Below are positions 1 to 9,594 of a stretch of 64,000 bases of DNA, piece after piece. Within the stretch, counting starts at the first letter, position 1; the number at the start of each line of letters is the position of its first letter. The position numbers and the translations under genes were made by a program. The DNA is taken from the NCBI RefSeq assembly GCF_049472135.1, contig NZ_JBMOVV010000012.1, positions 1 to 64,000 of the forward strand, in the 5' to 3' direction. The notes under the pieces were generated by a model, which was not told the DNA's origin, did no database searches, and was given only the letters and a program-made list of their open reading frames with translations. Source of the DNA: Arcobacter_B sp049472135 (GTDB lineage: Bacteria > Campylobacterota > Campylobacteria > Campylobacterales > Arcobacteraceae).

Positions 1-858
1 ACCAGCTTCACCAGCAGTAGCAGCTTCAACAGCAGCATTAAGTGATAAGATATTTGTTTGGAAGGCAATTTGGTCAATAATAGTAATAGCTTCATTAATA
101 GAAGAGACTTTAGTATTAATTTCTTCCATAGAAGAAGCAGTTTGAGAAGCAAGAGTTCTACCGTTATTAACAGCAGAGCTAACAGTTCTACCTAAATCAG
201 CCATTTTAGAGGCATTATCTGCATTATTTCTAGTAAGAGAAGTAATTTCTTCTAAAGAAGCAGAAGTTTGTTCTAATGAAGCTGCTTGTTCATTTGCTTT
301 TGTTGAAAGATTATGCATTGAGTTTCTCATGATTGATGAATTCTTCTCTAATCTCTCTCCATTCTCTAGGTTTGTTCTAGCAGAGTTAGCTAGTCTTTCA
401 CCAAGTGCATTAGCACTTTCCATTACAGCTCTCATTCTATCTTTAACTCTTGGACTGATTCTAACTTTTACTGTGTAATCACTTTTTGCATATGAATCCA
501 TCGTATCACCCAGTCTTGTCATGTCTTTTTCTACTGTATCAAGCATTGTATTAATACCAGTTTTTAAAGTATGAATCATTGGGTTTTTAGTGTCACTTTT
601 TACTCTACACTTATATGTTCCTTGTTCTAACTTATCAAGATTTAAAACTATTTCTCCAAGTACTTTCATATCAATTTTATTGCTATCCTCTGTACTTTTG
701 ATAAGTTCATTCCATTCTTTAAACATCTTGTCAACTTTTGCATTACCAGTTGATTCAATATAATTGAATTTGTTTCTTTTATATTGTGCGAGTTCTACAA
801 ATTGTTTAAAGTAATTGTCAATTATTTCAAGTTGCTTATTTGATATTGATCCAAACAT
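1..858 (-). CDS. Methyl-accepting chemotaxis protein, soluble type (partial, C-terminus outside window)
   Basis: The reverse strand reads from an ATG at 858, preceded by an AAGGAAG ribosome site, through 286 codons without a stop and runs off the left edge. The N-terminal ~120 residues carry no hydrophobic segment, so this is a cytoplasmic receptor rather than a membrane-anchored one. The rest is the long MCP signalling helix with Q/E/A/S heptads, ending in the conserved stretch AFQTNILSLNAAVEAA just before the hairpin tip that contacts CheA/CheW. The ligand is unknown; the N-terminal domain resembles no sensor I can name. A -10-like TATAAT lies on the minus strand at 885-880. Confidence 0.93.
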   Translation of the reverse strand, partial: MFGSISNKQLEIIDNYFKQFVELAQYKRNKFNYIESTGNAKVDKMFKEWNELIKSTEDSNKIDMKVLGEIVLNLDKLEQGTYKCRVKSDTKNPMIHTLKTGINTMLDTVEKDMTRLGDTMDSYAKSDYTVKVRISPRVKDRMRAVMESANALGERLANSARTNLENGERLEKNSSIMRNSMHNLSTKANEQAASLEQTSASLEEITSLTRNNADNASKMADLGRTVSSAVNNGRTLASQTASSMEEINTKVSSINEAITIIDQIAFQTNILSLNAAVEAATAGEAG

Positions 859-1125
859 AATAATCTTCCTTTTAATACGATTATAACTTAAATATCAGTT
901 GTTAATATAAAAAATATGTATATTAATTCTCTTTTAAAAACGTTATATGATATTATTTATTTAAATAAAGCTTCATCACTATTACATAATAATTAACAAT
1001 AAGTTATCATTAATTTAATAAATTTTACTTTAATATGGTACTAAAAAGGTATTATTTTATATTAAATGTTATATTAAAATATATCTAGTTATAATTGATT
1101 ATATTATTATAATGGGAATAATTAT

Positions 1126-2634
1126 ATGAAAATAATCAAATCAGCTTCACTTGAAACAATAGAAGCACATGAAATAAATGTTGAAGCTACTTTTACAAAA
1201 GGGCTTCCTTCTTTTACAATTGTTGGATTAATTTCTACTAGTATTCAAGAATCAAAAGATAGAGTTAAGTCAGCACTTTTAACAAATGAGTTTAAATTTC
1301 CACCGCTGAAAATTACTGTAAATCTTGCACCTAGTGAAATAAAGAAAAAAGGTTCTCATTTTGATCTGCCAATTGCTTTACAAATCTGTTTTTATAATAA
1401 AACAGATAATCCATTTGAAGAGTATCATATTTTTGGAGAACTTGGACTTGATGGGACAATAAAAGATACTAATTCTATTTTTCCTATTGTTTTATCTTTA
1501 TCAAAACAAAGAAGAATTAAAAAAGTTTTAGTTTGTAGTGAAACTGCAAAAAAAATATCTAAAATTCCAGAACTAGAAATATATGTAGTTGATACATTAA
1601 TTGAAGCAATTGATTTCTTTTCACTTAAAAAAGAAAAGAAAAGTTTTATAAGTAACACTTTTGATTATGAAAAAGTTCTATTTGAAAATAAACCATACTA
1701 CTATATCAACAATTATGATTTAGATTTTACTGATGTTTTAGGTCAAGATTTAGCTAAATACGCTGCATTAATTAGTGCTGCTGGTAGCCATAATTTACTT
1801 ATGGAAGGAACACCTGGTTGTGGAAAGTCAATGATTGCAAAAAGAATAAAATTTATACTGCCACCCATGGCTTTAGAAGAGATTTTAGAAAAAGCAAAAC
1901 TAATGGCATTGGATTATAAAGAGATTGATTTTAAACCAATTAGAAGTTTTAGAAGTCCACATAATAGCAGTACAAAATCTTCAATTTTTGGTGGAGGCAG
2001 TCAGCAAGCCAAAATAGGGGAGGTTGCTCTTTCAAATAATGGTATTCTATTTTTTGATGAACTTCCACATTTTTCAAAATCTATTTTAGAAGCATTAAGA
2101 GAGCCTTTAGAAGACAATAAAATATTAATATCAAGAGTAAATGCAAAAGTTGAGTATGAAACTAAATTTACCTTCATTGCAGCTATGAACCCATGTCCAT
2201 GTGGAAACCTTTTATCAAGTTTCAAGGAGTGTAGATGTAGTGATTTGGAAATTCAAAGATATAAAAATAGACTTTCAGAACCATTCTTGGATAGAATTGA
2301 TATGTTTGTAACAATGAATGATAATCTAAATGATAATAGAAATATTGTAAGTTCAAAAGAGTTACATGAAAGCGTAATTGATACATTTTTAAGACAGCTA
2401 AAAAGAGGTCAGAATTCTTTAAATGGTAAACTAAATGATAAAGATATAAAAAAATATTGTGTTTTAGATAAAGAATCTCAAGAGATTTTAGAAAAAGCAA
2501 TTATCAACTTTCAATTATCATATAGAAGTATAAATAAAGTTTTAAAGGTTGCTAGAACAATAGCTGACTTGAATAAAAATGAAAAAATAAGCAAGGGAGA
2601 TTTATTAAAAAGTTTAAATTTTAGAAAAAGATAA
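1126..2634 (+). CDS. comM: YifB/ComM family Mg-chelatase-like AAA+ ATPase
   Basis: A 502-residue protein with the ComM layout: an N-terminal ChlI-like domain (about 1-165), a AAA+ core with Walker A GTPGCGKS near residue 228 and Walker B ILFFDELP, a Cys-rich insert (MNPCPCG, then CRC), and a C-terminal Mg_chelatase_C helical domain. Characterised ComM proteins are hexameric helicases that promote branch migration during natural transformation. That role is family knowledge, not proven here. A transformation-type GspE/GspF module lies 5 kb downstream, which fits. The leader is short: TATAAT at 1108-1113 is followed by GGGA and then the ATG. Confidence 0.92.
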   Translation: MKIIKSASLETIEAHEINVEATFTKGLPSFTIVGLISTSIQESKDRVKSALLTNEFKFPPLKITVNLAPSEIKKKGSHFDLPIALQICFYNKTDNPFEEYHIFGELGLDGTIKDTNSIFPIVLSLSKQRRIKKVLVCSETAKKISKIPELEIYVVDTLIEAIDFFSLKKEKKSFISNTFDYEKVLFENKPYYYINNYDLDFTDVLGQDLAKYAALISAAGSHNLLMEGTPGCGKSMIAKRIKFILPPMALEEILEKAKLMALDYKEIDFKPIRSFRSPHNSSTKSSIFGGGSQQAKIGEVALSNNGILFFDELPHFSKSILEALREPLEDNKILISRVNAKVEYETKFTFIAAMNPCPCGNLLSSFKECRCSDLEIQRYKNRLSEPFLDRIDMFVTMNDNLNDNRNIVSSKELHESVIDTFLRQLKRGQNSLNGKLNDKDIKKYCVLDKESQEILEKAIINFQLSYRSINKVLKVARTIADLNKNEKISKGDLLKSLNFRKR

Positions 2635-2654
2635 ACAGATTATAATTTCTGTGC

Positions 2655-2660
2655 TATAAT
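2655..2660 (+). promoter_or_regulatory. Probable -10 box for the binding-protein/HD-GYP operon
   Basis: A TATAAT hexamer lies 29 bases upstream of the ATG at 2690, after a T-rich stretch and without a clear -35, as is usual for Campylobacterota vegetative promoters. A strong AAGGAGG ribosome site (2678-2684) follows. Confidence 0.55.
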
Positions 2661-2689
2661 AAAATAATAATATTTTAAAGGAGGCTATT

Positions 2690-3847
2690 ATGAAAAGCCT
2701 TATTTTAAAACTTATGTTTCTACCACTATTTTTTTTATTTTGTAATGCAACTGAAATTAAAGTAGGTATGTCAGCTGATTTTACAAAATCTGTTTCATAT
2801 ATAGGTGAAAATATGAAAAAAGGAATTGAAACATATTTCTATAAACACAATAAAAACTCAAAAAATCAATACAAACTTATTTCGTATGATGATAACTATA
2901 ATCCAATTCTTGCAAGCAAATATACTAAAAGATTAATATTTGATGATAAAGTAAATGCTATTTTAGGAAGTGTTGGAACACCTACAGCTAATGTTGTTTT
3001 ACCAATTATAAAAGAGAATAAAATACCTTTTATTGGAGCTTATAGTGGTGGCAATATTTTAAGAAATAAAGAGAATCAATATGTTTTTAACTTTAGAGCT
3101 TCTTATACACAAGAGTCTTATGCTATTACGAAAAAACTATTGTCTTTAGGATTAAGTGTCAAAGATATTGCTGTGTTTTCTCAAAATGATACATATGGAG
3201 ATAGTGGATATTTTGGAGTATTAAAAGCTATATTAGAAGAAAAAAATGTAAGTAGTAGCTCTTTAGCTCATGAAAGATATACTAAAGATACTTTAAATAT
3301 TGAACTTGGATTAAGTAAGCTTCTTGATTGGAATAATGATTTTAAAGCAATTATTATTGTTGGGGTTAATAAAGCAACAGCAAAATTTATTGAGTATGCT
3401 AAAGAAGATTTTCCGAATGCAAAGTTCTTCTTACTTTCACCTATTAATGTAAAGCAAATAGTAAAGGAACTTCCTTCTTTTAAAGATGACATATATTCAA
3501 CACAGATTTTACCTGCTTTATCTAATAAAAATAAGTTAAAACTAATAGATGAATTTAAAGTAGATTATGAAAATAAATTTGGTTTAAAAGATTATAATCT
3601 AATTTCATTTGAGGGGTATTTAGTAGCAAAACTTTTTATTCTTTCTATTGAAAAAGATGGTATTGATATTTCAAGAGATAGTATCTATAAAGCACTAAGT
3701 GATTTAAGAGATTTTGATATTGGACTTGGTTTTAAATCAGATTTTAACAATATGAATTCACAATATAGTAATAAAGTATGGATTAGTAAGGTTAATGACA
3801 ACTTTGAGTTAGTTTCAATATCAGGTGATGATATATTTAGGAGATAG
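2690..3847 (+). CDS. Orphan LivK-type periplasmic binding protein (type I fold)
   Basis: A 385-residue protein with a signal peptide (hydrophobic residues 4-18, likely cleavage after CNA) followed by a Leu/Ile/Val-binding-protein-like domain. Recognisable landmarks are VGMSADFTKSVSYIGE at the N-terminus, the GSVGTPTANVVLPI segment and the SQNDTYGDSG hinge region. Family members usually deliver amino acids or small polar ligands to ABC transporters, but no permease or ATPase gene is nearby. Instead the stop lies two bases before the start of a membrane-bound HD-GYP protein, so I infer a sensory partnership. A second such gene lies at 35773. Confidence 0.88.
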   Translation: MKSLILKLMFLPLFFLFCNATEIKVGMSADFTKSVSYIGENMKKGIETYFYKHNKNSKNQYKLISYDDNYNPILASKYTKRLIFDDKVNAILGSVGTPTANVVLPIIKENKIPFIGAYSGGNILRNKENQYVFNFRASYTQESYAITKKLLSLGLSVKDIAVFSQNDTYGDSGYFGVLKAILEEKNVSSSSLAHERYTKDTLNIELGLSKLLDWNNDFKAIIIVGVNKATAKFIEYAKEDFPNAKFFLLSPINVKQIVKELPSFKDDIYSTQILPALSNKNKLKLIDEFKVDYENKFGLKDYNLISFEGYLVAKLFILSIEKDGIDISRDSIYKALSDLRDFDIGLGFKSDFNNMNSQYSNKVWISKVNDNFELVSISGDDIFRR

Positions 3848-3849
3848 AT

Positions 3850-5718
3850 ATGTTAAGATTATTTCAAAAACTTACAAAAGATTTATCAATAAAAAAGATT
3901 GTTATTTTAGGGGTAGTTGTAATGGCTGTAATCATTACAATTTTTGCTCTTACAATGACATATTTATCTTCAACTATTAAATATGACCAAACAACACTGA
4001 AAAATATTCTTGATTTAGAAAAGCAAAATCAAAAAGTATTAACATTGATTAAAGATATTAATTACTTAGAAAATAGAATAATTCTAATTGATAATCAAGA
4101 AGAATTAAGTGAATATGAGGATAAATTATTAGTTCTTAATAGTGATTTACTAATCACAAAAGATGAAGAGTATTTAAGTGATTATAATAAAGAACTAGAA
4201 CAAATCTCTTCAAATTTATATGATTTAGTTTCATATCAAGAGAGTTTATATGATTCTAAAAGAATAGTTTTATTTTTTGAGAATGAACTGAAACAGTATA
4301 AATCAAAAATTGATAAATCAATAAATATGATTTCAAATGAGACGGAAGCTTTATATGGTAAAGCTTCTTTATTTAGTAAAAGATATACAAGAAAAAATAA
4401 AGATAAACTAGATTTAAATCTTATACTAGATTTTGAAAAGATTATGAGTCTTTCAAAAGATTTGGATAGTTCAATTTTAAAACTACCAACTCTTTTATCT
4501 ACAATCAATAGTACAAAAAGTAAAGACTCTTTACAAAGTATAAGACGAAATAGTTTATCTCAGTTAATTACTCTTTTTGAAAATAGTTTAAGTAGAATTA
4601 ATATTATTGAAGATTCAAGATTTCAAGAAAATTTAAAAAACATAAATAATGAGTTCTTTCAAATTAGAGATATGATTAAACTTTTTGTTGTTTCAAAACA
4701 AAGGTTATTAGAAGAAGAATCAAGATTTGAAAAGATGATACAAAAAAGTGAAAAACTTAATTTAGATGTAATAAATGCTTTTAATAGGGTAAATGGCATA
4801 TCTGCTCAAATTAAAATTGATATTTTAGAGCACTCAGATAATATCTCTAAAACAACTACTACAACTATAATAGTAGTTGGTTTTGCTTCTTTAATTCTTC
4901 TTGTTTTAGCTGCTGCAACATTGATTTATAGAATTAATTTTCCTTTAGAGTTTATAATTGAGTATATAGAAAAAATTGTAAATGAAAAAAAAGATTTATC
5001 TTCCAAACTCCCTATCTTTACAAATGATGAATTTGGAAAACTATCAAACTCTTTTAATAATATGACTTCTACTATAGATGATAATATTCATGAAATTGAG
5101 TCTTTAAATAAAGAGATAGAAAGCACACAAAAAGAAGTAATATTTACAATGGGTGCTATTGGTGAAAGTAGATCTAAAGAGACTGGAAACCATGTACGAA
5201 GGGTAGCTGAGTATTCAAGAATATTAGCATTAAGATATGGTTTAGATAAAAATACAGCAGAACTTCTAAAAGAGGCTTCACCAATGCATGATATAGGTAA
5301 AGTTGGTATTCCTGATTCTGTATTAAAAAAACCTGCTAAACTAGATGATGAGCAATGGGAGATAATGAAAACACATGCTCAACTGGGTTATGATATGTTA
5401 AAGCACTCAAATAGAGAGATTTTAAAAGCAGCAGCGATTGTTGCCCATGAGCATCATGAAAAATGGGATGGTTCAGGATACCCAAGAGGTTTAAAAGGAA
5501 ATGAGATTCACATTTATGGACGAATTACTGCTGTTGCTGATGTTTTTGATGCTCTTGGAAGTGATAGATGTTATAAGAAGGCTTGGCCGATTGAAGATAT
5601 TAGGAAATTTTTTAAAGAGAATCGAGGTTCTCATTTTGATCCAAAATTAGTAGATATTCTTTTTGAAAACTTTGATGAATTTTTAGAAGTTAGGGAAAGA
5701 TATAAAGATGTGTTTTAG
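3850..5718 (+). CDS. Membrane HD-GYP domain protein, probable c-di-GMP phosphodiesterase
   Basis: The 622 residues hold a TM helix at about 19-40, a mostly helical periplasmic region to ~335, a second TM (about 338-360), a HAMP domain (to ~415) and an HD-GYP domain (about 430-620). The metal and catalytic signature is complete: HDIGK, the HEHHEKWDGSGYP block and the downstream ADVFDAL segment. HD-GYP enzymes hydrolyse cyclic di-GMP to pGpG or GMP. The gene is translationally close-coupled to the binding protein before it, so the periplasmic region may read the state of that protein. Confidence 0.93.
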   Translation: MLRLFQKLTKDLSIKKIVILGVVVMAVIITIFALTMTYLSSTIKYDQTTLKNILDLEKQNQKVLTLIKDINYLENRIILIDNQEELSEYEDKLLVLNSDLLITKDEEYLSDYNKELEQISSNLYDLVSYQESLYDSKRIVLFFENELKQYKSKIDKSINMISNETEALYGKASLFSKRYTRKNKDKLDLNLILDFEKIMSLSKDLDSSILKLPTLLSTINSTKSKDSLQSIRRNSLSQLITLFENSLSRINIIEDSRFQENLKNINNEFFQIRDMIKLFVVSKQRLLEEESRFEKMIQKSEKLNLDVINAFNRVNGISAQIKIDILEHSDNISKTTTTTIIVVGFASLILLVLAAATLIYRINFPLEFIIEYIEKIVNEKKDLSSKLPIFTNDEFGKLSNSFNNMTSTIDDNIHEIESLNKEIESTQKEVIFTMGAIGESRSKETGNHVRRVAEYSRILALRYGLDKNTAELLKEASPMHDIGKVGIPDSVLKKPAKLDDEQWEIMKTHAQLGYDMLKHSNREILKAAAIVAHEHHEKWDGSGYPRGLKGNEIHIYGRITAVADVFDALGSDRCYKKAWPIEDIRKFFKENRGSHFDPKLVDILFENFDEFLEVRERYKDVF

Positions 5719-5797
5719 GGGTTTACCACTTTGTAAACACTTTGATGTTAAAATCTTTTTTAAATAAATGGGCTAGATAAGCCTAAGGAGAATATTA

Positions 5798-6682
5798 ATG
5801 ACAAGATGTGGTTATGTATCTGTAGTTGGAAGACCCAACGCTGGTAAAAGTTCACTTTTAAACTGGTTAGTAGGTGAAAAAATTGCAATGGTATCACATA
5901 AAGCAAATGCTACTAGAAGAAGATCAAATATTATTGTAATGCATGAAGATGATCAAATTATTTTTGTTGACACACCAGGAATTCATGAAACTGAAAAACT
6001 ATTAAATCAATTTATGCTTGATGAAGCTTTAAAAGCAATGGGTGATTGTGATTTAATTTTATTTTTAGCTCCTGTTACAGATAAGCTTACACATTATGAA
6101 AACTTTTTAGAAAAAAATAAAAAGAATGTAAAGCATATTCTTCTATTAACTAAAATTGATAATGTTTCAAATGCAGAAGTTTTAGAAAAAATGAAAGAGT
6201 ATGAAAAATATAGTGATAGATATGAATCTATTATTCCTGTATCAATCAAAAAGCAAACTACCCATAGTGATATTTTAGATGATGTTGTAAAACTTCTTCC
6301 TGAACATCCTTATTTATTTGATCCAGAGATTATGACAACTGAGCATTTAAGAGATATTTTTAAAGAGTTTATTAGAGAATCTATTTTTGAGAATATATCT
6401 GATGAGATTCCTTATGAAACGGATGTTATTATTGATAGAGTTCAAGAAAAAACAGACTTAGATGTTGTAAAAGCTACAATTGTTGTTCAAAAAGGTACTC
6501 AAAAGGGTATGATTATTGGAAAAGGTGCAACAGCAATTAAAAGAATTGGAAAAGATGCTAGATTAAAAATCGAAAAACTTACTGGTAGAAAATGTTACTT
6601 AGAACTTTTTGTTTCAATTAAAAAAGGTTGGACTAAAAATAAAAAAGGTCTAAAAGAATTAGGATATGACATAGATAACTAA
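5798..6682 (+). CDS. era: GTPase Era (30S ribosome assembly)
   Basis: A 294-residue protein of normal Era length. G1 is GRPNAGKSS near residue 9, the switch region carries the TRRRSN variant, G3 is DTPGIHE, and G4 is TKID. The C-terminal KH domain contains the IIGKGATAIKRIG GxxG loop, which binds the 3' end of 16S rRNA during 30S maturation. A clear AAGGAG ribosome site precedes the ATG. The gene stands alone between the HD-GYP gene and the secretion-like module. Confidence 0.98.
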   Translation: MTRCGYVSVVGRPNAGKSSLLNWLVGEKIAMVSHKANATRRRSNIIVMHEDDQIIFVDTPGIHETEKLLNQFMLDEALKAMGDCDLILFLAPVTDKLTHYENFLEKNKKNVKHILLLTKIDNVSNAEVLEKMKEYEKYSDRYESIIPVSIKKQTTHSDILDDVVKLLPEHPYLFDPEIMTTEHLRDIFKEFIRESIFENISDEIPYETDVIIDRVQEKTDLDVVKATIVVQKGTQKGMIIGKGATAIKRIGKDARLKIEKLTGRKCYLELFVSIKKGWTKNKKGLKELGYDIDN

Positions 6683-6722
6683 AAAAGTTATAAATTAAGT
6701 TATATTAAAAACTTTATCTATT

Positions 6723-6759
6723 ATAATAACTCATTAAATTATATAAAATGAGTTATTAT
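6723..6759 (+). promoter_or_regulatory. 13-bp perfect inverted repeat reaching into the start codon at 6758
   Basis: ATAATAACTCATT (6723-6735) is perfectly repeated in inverse as AATGAGTTATTAT (6747-6759), with an 11-nt spacer. The right arm covers the only Shine-Dalgarno-like bases (GAG) and the first two bases of the ATG. A TATAAT at 6722-6727 overlaps the left arm. If that is the -10 box the repeat would act as a DNA operator; if transcription starts upstream it would be an RNA hairpin hiding the start. Confidence 0.55.
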
Positions 6760-7630
6760 GAATTCTATTGCATTAAAAAATGATTTTAAAACATTAGAAA
6801 TTGATTCTACTGAAGAGATAAAAAGAAAAAACCTAAAAGAGTTTGTTTTAACATCATTATATATAAATGAAGAAGAATCTTATGAAAATAAGTCCATCTA
6901 TGTAAACTACTTATATCTATCAAAAAAATATCAACTTTTTATAACTACTCCAAAATTTAAGAACTTTATTTTTGAGATTTTTGAACCTTTATGTAAAAAC
7001 TCTAAAAATGTATTGTTTATAAGTAAAGATTTTTTTTGTATTTATGTAAACAAAAAATTCTATTTTTATAAAGAGTTAGAGTATGAACTAACAAGTTTAA
7101 AATTAATTGAATTTATAAAAATACAACTTAGTTTAGAAATTCATGAAACAATAAATATAGAAAATAGTTTAGATGAGTTAATCTCATCTTTTAATGAAAA
7201 AAAGATGGAGTCTATACTTATTGATATAAATGAGAAAAAAGATAAGAGTCTGATTTTTTTCTTAGTATATATACTCTTTTTGATTTCCTTTTCTATATTT
7301 TATGAAAAGTATCAAGAAGCAAAATCTTTTGAGATATATGAAAATCAAAAAAGAATTGAACTTAAAAAGTTAAAAGAGAAAAAAGATGAAATGAAGTTTT
7401 ACTCTTTTTATGAAAGCTTTATTTCTTTTAAAGAACAGCTAAAAATTAAGAAGTTAAGACTTAGCTATTTTAAGTTTAATAATAAACACTTTGAATTTAA
7501 AATAAGCTCAAAAAACAAAAAAGATATTTTGGATTTTTTAGCACTTTATAAAAATAGACTTATTTCAAGTAGTTTAAAATTTGAAGAAAGAGGGTATGTT
7601 TTTTATGGAAGCATTAACTCTAGTAAATAA
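6758..7630 (+). CDS. GspL/PilN-like inner-membrane assembly protein of a secretion/transformation module
   Basis: No confident family match is visible by eye. The 290 residues show a cytoplasmic N-terminal ~165 residues, one TM helix near 168-187, a charged coiled-coil stretch (about 190-235) and a small C-terminal alpha/beta domain. This is the layout of GspL or PilM-PilN type proteins, which recruit the motor ATPase to the inner membrane. Context supports it: it opens a tight four-gene run ending in GspE- and GspF-like genes. In Campylobacter jejuni the matching genes (cts cluster) serve natural transformation. Function is inferred from layout and context. Confidence 0.6.
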   Translation: MNSIALKNDFKTLEIDSTEEIKRKNLKEFVLTSLYINEEESYENKSIYVNYLYLSKKYQLFITTPKFKNFIFEIFEPLCKNSKNVLFISKDFFCIYVNKKFYFYKELEYELTSLKLIEFIKIQLSLEIHETINIENSLDELISSFNEKKMESILIDINEKKDKSLIFFLVYILFLISFSIFYEKYQEAKSFEIYENQKRIELKKLKEKKDEMKFYSFYESFISFKEQLKIKKLRLSYFKFNNKHFEFKISSKNKKDILDFLALYKNRLISSSLKFEERGYVFYGSINSSK

Positions 7631-8246
7631 AAAATTTTCAAGTATTTCCTTTAGAGTAAAAGCTCAATTATATTTATTATGTCTACTTTTAGTTGTTTTC
7701 TATTTTTCTTTTAATTTTAAAGAGAATATCAAATATACAAATACCTTTCCATCTTTTCAAAATAGTTATACTTTTTCATCTATAGATTTAATCTCTAAAA
7801 TAGAAACTTATGCAAATTTAAATAAGTTTGATATCTCAAGTATTGATATAAAAAATAAAACCATATCTTTAAATTTTATTTCAAATTTAAAGAAGATAAA
7901 CGAGTTTATTTTTTTTATTGAAAATCTTGATACTAATTCAAATATTGATTTTTTTGAGTTAACAAAAACAAAAAACAATCATTTTCAATGTGAAGTAAAG
8001 ATTGATTTTCATAAGACATTTATTAAAACTCTTAAAAGTATAAAGAAAACTCAAAATCTAAAGGTAAGTAAATTGAAGCTTGATGCAATAATAGATAAAT
8101 ATGTTTTTATAAATGATAAATGGAGAGAAGTAGGGCAGAGTTTTGATTCTTATAAGATTATTGATATCCAAAAAAATAGTGTGACATTAATAAAAGATGA
8201 AAAAGAGATTAATATAAAGGTTTACCATGAAAAATATTTTAAATGA
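7605..8246 (+). CDS. PilO/GspM-like protein with a PilP/GspB-like C-terminal domain
   Basis: A bitopic protein with one TM helix at about 20-37 of the 213-residue form, a PilO-like alpha/beta periplasmic domain, and a C-terminal ~55 residues resembling PilP/GspC/GspB small beta domains (IDKYVFINDKWREVGQ then a SVTLI strand). The ATG at 7605 is preferred because an AAAGAGGG ribosome site sits 10 bases upstream. A TTG at 7581 and an ATG at 7596 are in frame but precede or touch that site. It overlaps the previous gene by 26 bases and the following one by 20, implying coupled translation. Role inferred: inner-membrane platform of the module. Confidence 0.6.
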   Translation: MEALTLVNKKFSSISFRVKAQLYLLCLLLVVFYFSFNFKENIKYTNTFPSFQNSYTFSSIDLISKIETYANLNKFDISSIDIKNKTISLNFISNLKKINEFIFFIENLDTNSNIDFFELTKTKNNHFQCEVKIDFHKTFIKTLKSIKKTQNLKVSKLKLDAIIDKYVFINDKWREVGQSFDSYKIIDIQKNSVTLIKDEKEINIKVYHEKYFK

Positions 8247-9594
8247 AAAAATTGATTATAAGTTAGTATCTAGTTTTAATATTGATTATTTGCAAAAGAA
8301 TATAATTCTTCCTTTTTATGATGATTCATTGAGTATTTATTTATATGTTTGTGAAGAGTCAAATCTAAATACTTGTGTTGACTTTTTTAATAATAAAAAT
8401 CTTAAGTTTTTAAATGCAAAAAAAGAGGATATTCTATTTTTACTAGATGATTTAGAAGTAAAATTGAAACTTTATTCCTTTGCTTTAAAAAGTCATGAAT
8501 TTAATGATGTAAGTAGTTCTTCTATGCAAAATTTTTTAGAAGAGATATTAACTTATTCTATAAATAAAAACTCAAGTGATATTCATATTGAAAACTATGA
8601 AAACTCAACAATTTTTAGATTCAGGATTGATGGAAACCTAAAAACTTTTTTAGTCTTAGAAATAGGCTTTTTAAAATTGATTTCTTCTTATTTGAAACTA
8701 ATTTCTAATTTAGATATTACACAAATTAGACTGCCTTTAAATAGTAGATTTTCATTAAAAATAAATAAACAGAAATATGACTTTAGATTATCAACTATGC
8801 CAACTTTGAAGTCTGAATCCATTGTAATTAGGGTTTTAGATAGTAAAAATATAAATATAGATATAAAAAGTATTGGTCTATCTTCAAGTACACTTTTAGA
8901 AATACAAAAGGCTCTTTGTTTAAAACAAGGTCTTATTTTAGTTACTGGTCCAACTGGAAGTGGCAAGACCACAACTTTATATTCTATGTTAAGTGTTTTA
9001 AGTTCTAATGATAGAAAGATTATTACAATTGAAGACCCTATAGAGTATAAATTAGAAGAATTAACTCAAGTTCAAGTAAACAATAAAGTAGGGTTAAATT
9101 TTGATTTAATTTTAAAAAATATATTAAGACAAGACCCTGATATTATATTTATTGGAGAAATAAGAGATGAATTATCTTTACAAATAGCAATGCAAGCATC
9201 TTTAACAGGACACTTAGTGTTAGCTAGTATTCATGCAAATAGTAGTGTGGAGACTATTAGTAGATTGTATGATTTAAAAGCTGATCCTTTTTTAATTTCA
9301 ACTACATTAAAACTTGTTTTATCTCAAAGACTTGTTTTGTCATATTGTACATATTGTAAAGTACAAGGTTGTTCGAAATGTAATTTTACAAAATATAAAG
9401 GAAGAACAGTTATATCAGAAGCTTTAGCTATAGATGAAAATCTAACATCTATGATATTTAAAAAAGAGAGTATAAATGAGTTTAAAAGCTATTTGAAAAA
9501 TATAAATTATAAAACTATGTTAGATGATGGAAAACAAAAGGTTGATAAAAATATAACATCTATTCAAGAGCTAATGAAAGTAATTAGTTTATGA
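8227..9594 (+). CDS. gspE: GspE/PulE-family secretion or transformation motor ATPase (CtsE-like)
   Basis: A 455-residue secretion ATPase. It shows Walker A GPTGSGKTTTLYSM, the Asp box EDPIEYKLE, Walker B with RQDPDIIFIGEIRD, the His box LTGHLVLASIHAN, and a four-cysteine zinc motif (CTYC, then CSKC) near residue 380. These are hallmarks of GspE/PilB enzymes that power pseudopilus assembly. The N-terminal domain is short and divergent. In C. jejuni the corresponding CtsE is needed for DNA uptake. No pseudopilin or secretin gene lies in this window. Confidence 0.9.
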   Translation: MKNILNEKIDYKLVSSFNIDYLQKNIILPFYDDSLSIYLYVCEESNLNTCVDFFNNKNLKFLNAKKEDILFLLDDLEVKLKLYSFALKSHEFNDVSSSSMQNFLEEILTYSINKNSSDIHIENYENSTIFRFRIDGNLKTFLVLEIGFLKLISSYLKLISNLDITQIRLPLNSRFSLKINKQKYDFRLSTMPTLKSESIVIRVLDSKNINIDIKSIGLSSSTLLEIQKALCLKQGLILVTGPTGSGKTTTLYSMLSVLSSNDRKIITIEDPIEYKLEELTQVQVNNKVGLNFDLILKNILRQDPDIIFIGEIRDELSLQIAMQASLTGHLVLASIHANSSVETISRLYDLKADPFLISTTLKLVLSQRLVLSYCTYCKVQGCSKCNFTKYKGRTVISEALAIDENLTSMIFKKESINEFKSYLKNINYKTMLDDGKQKVDKNITSIQELMKVISL

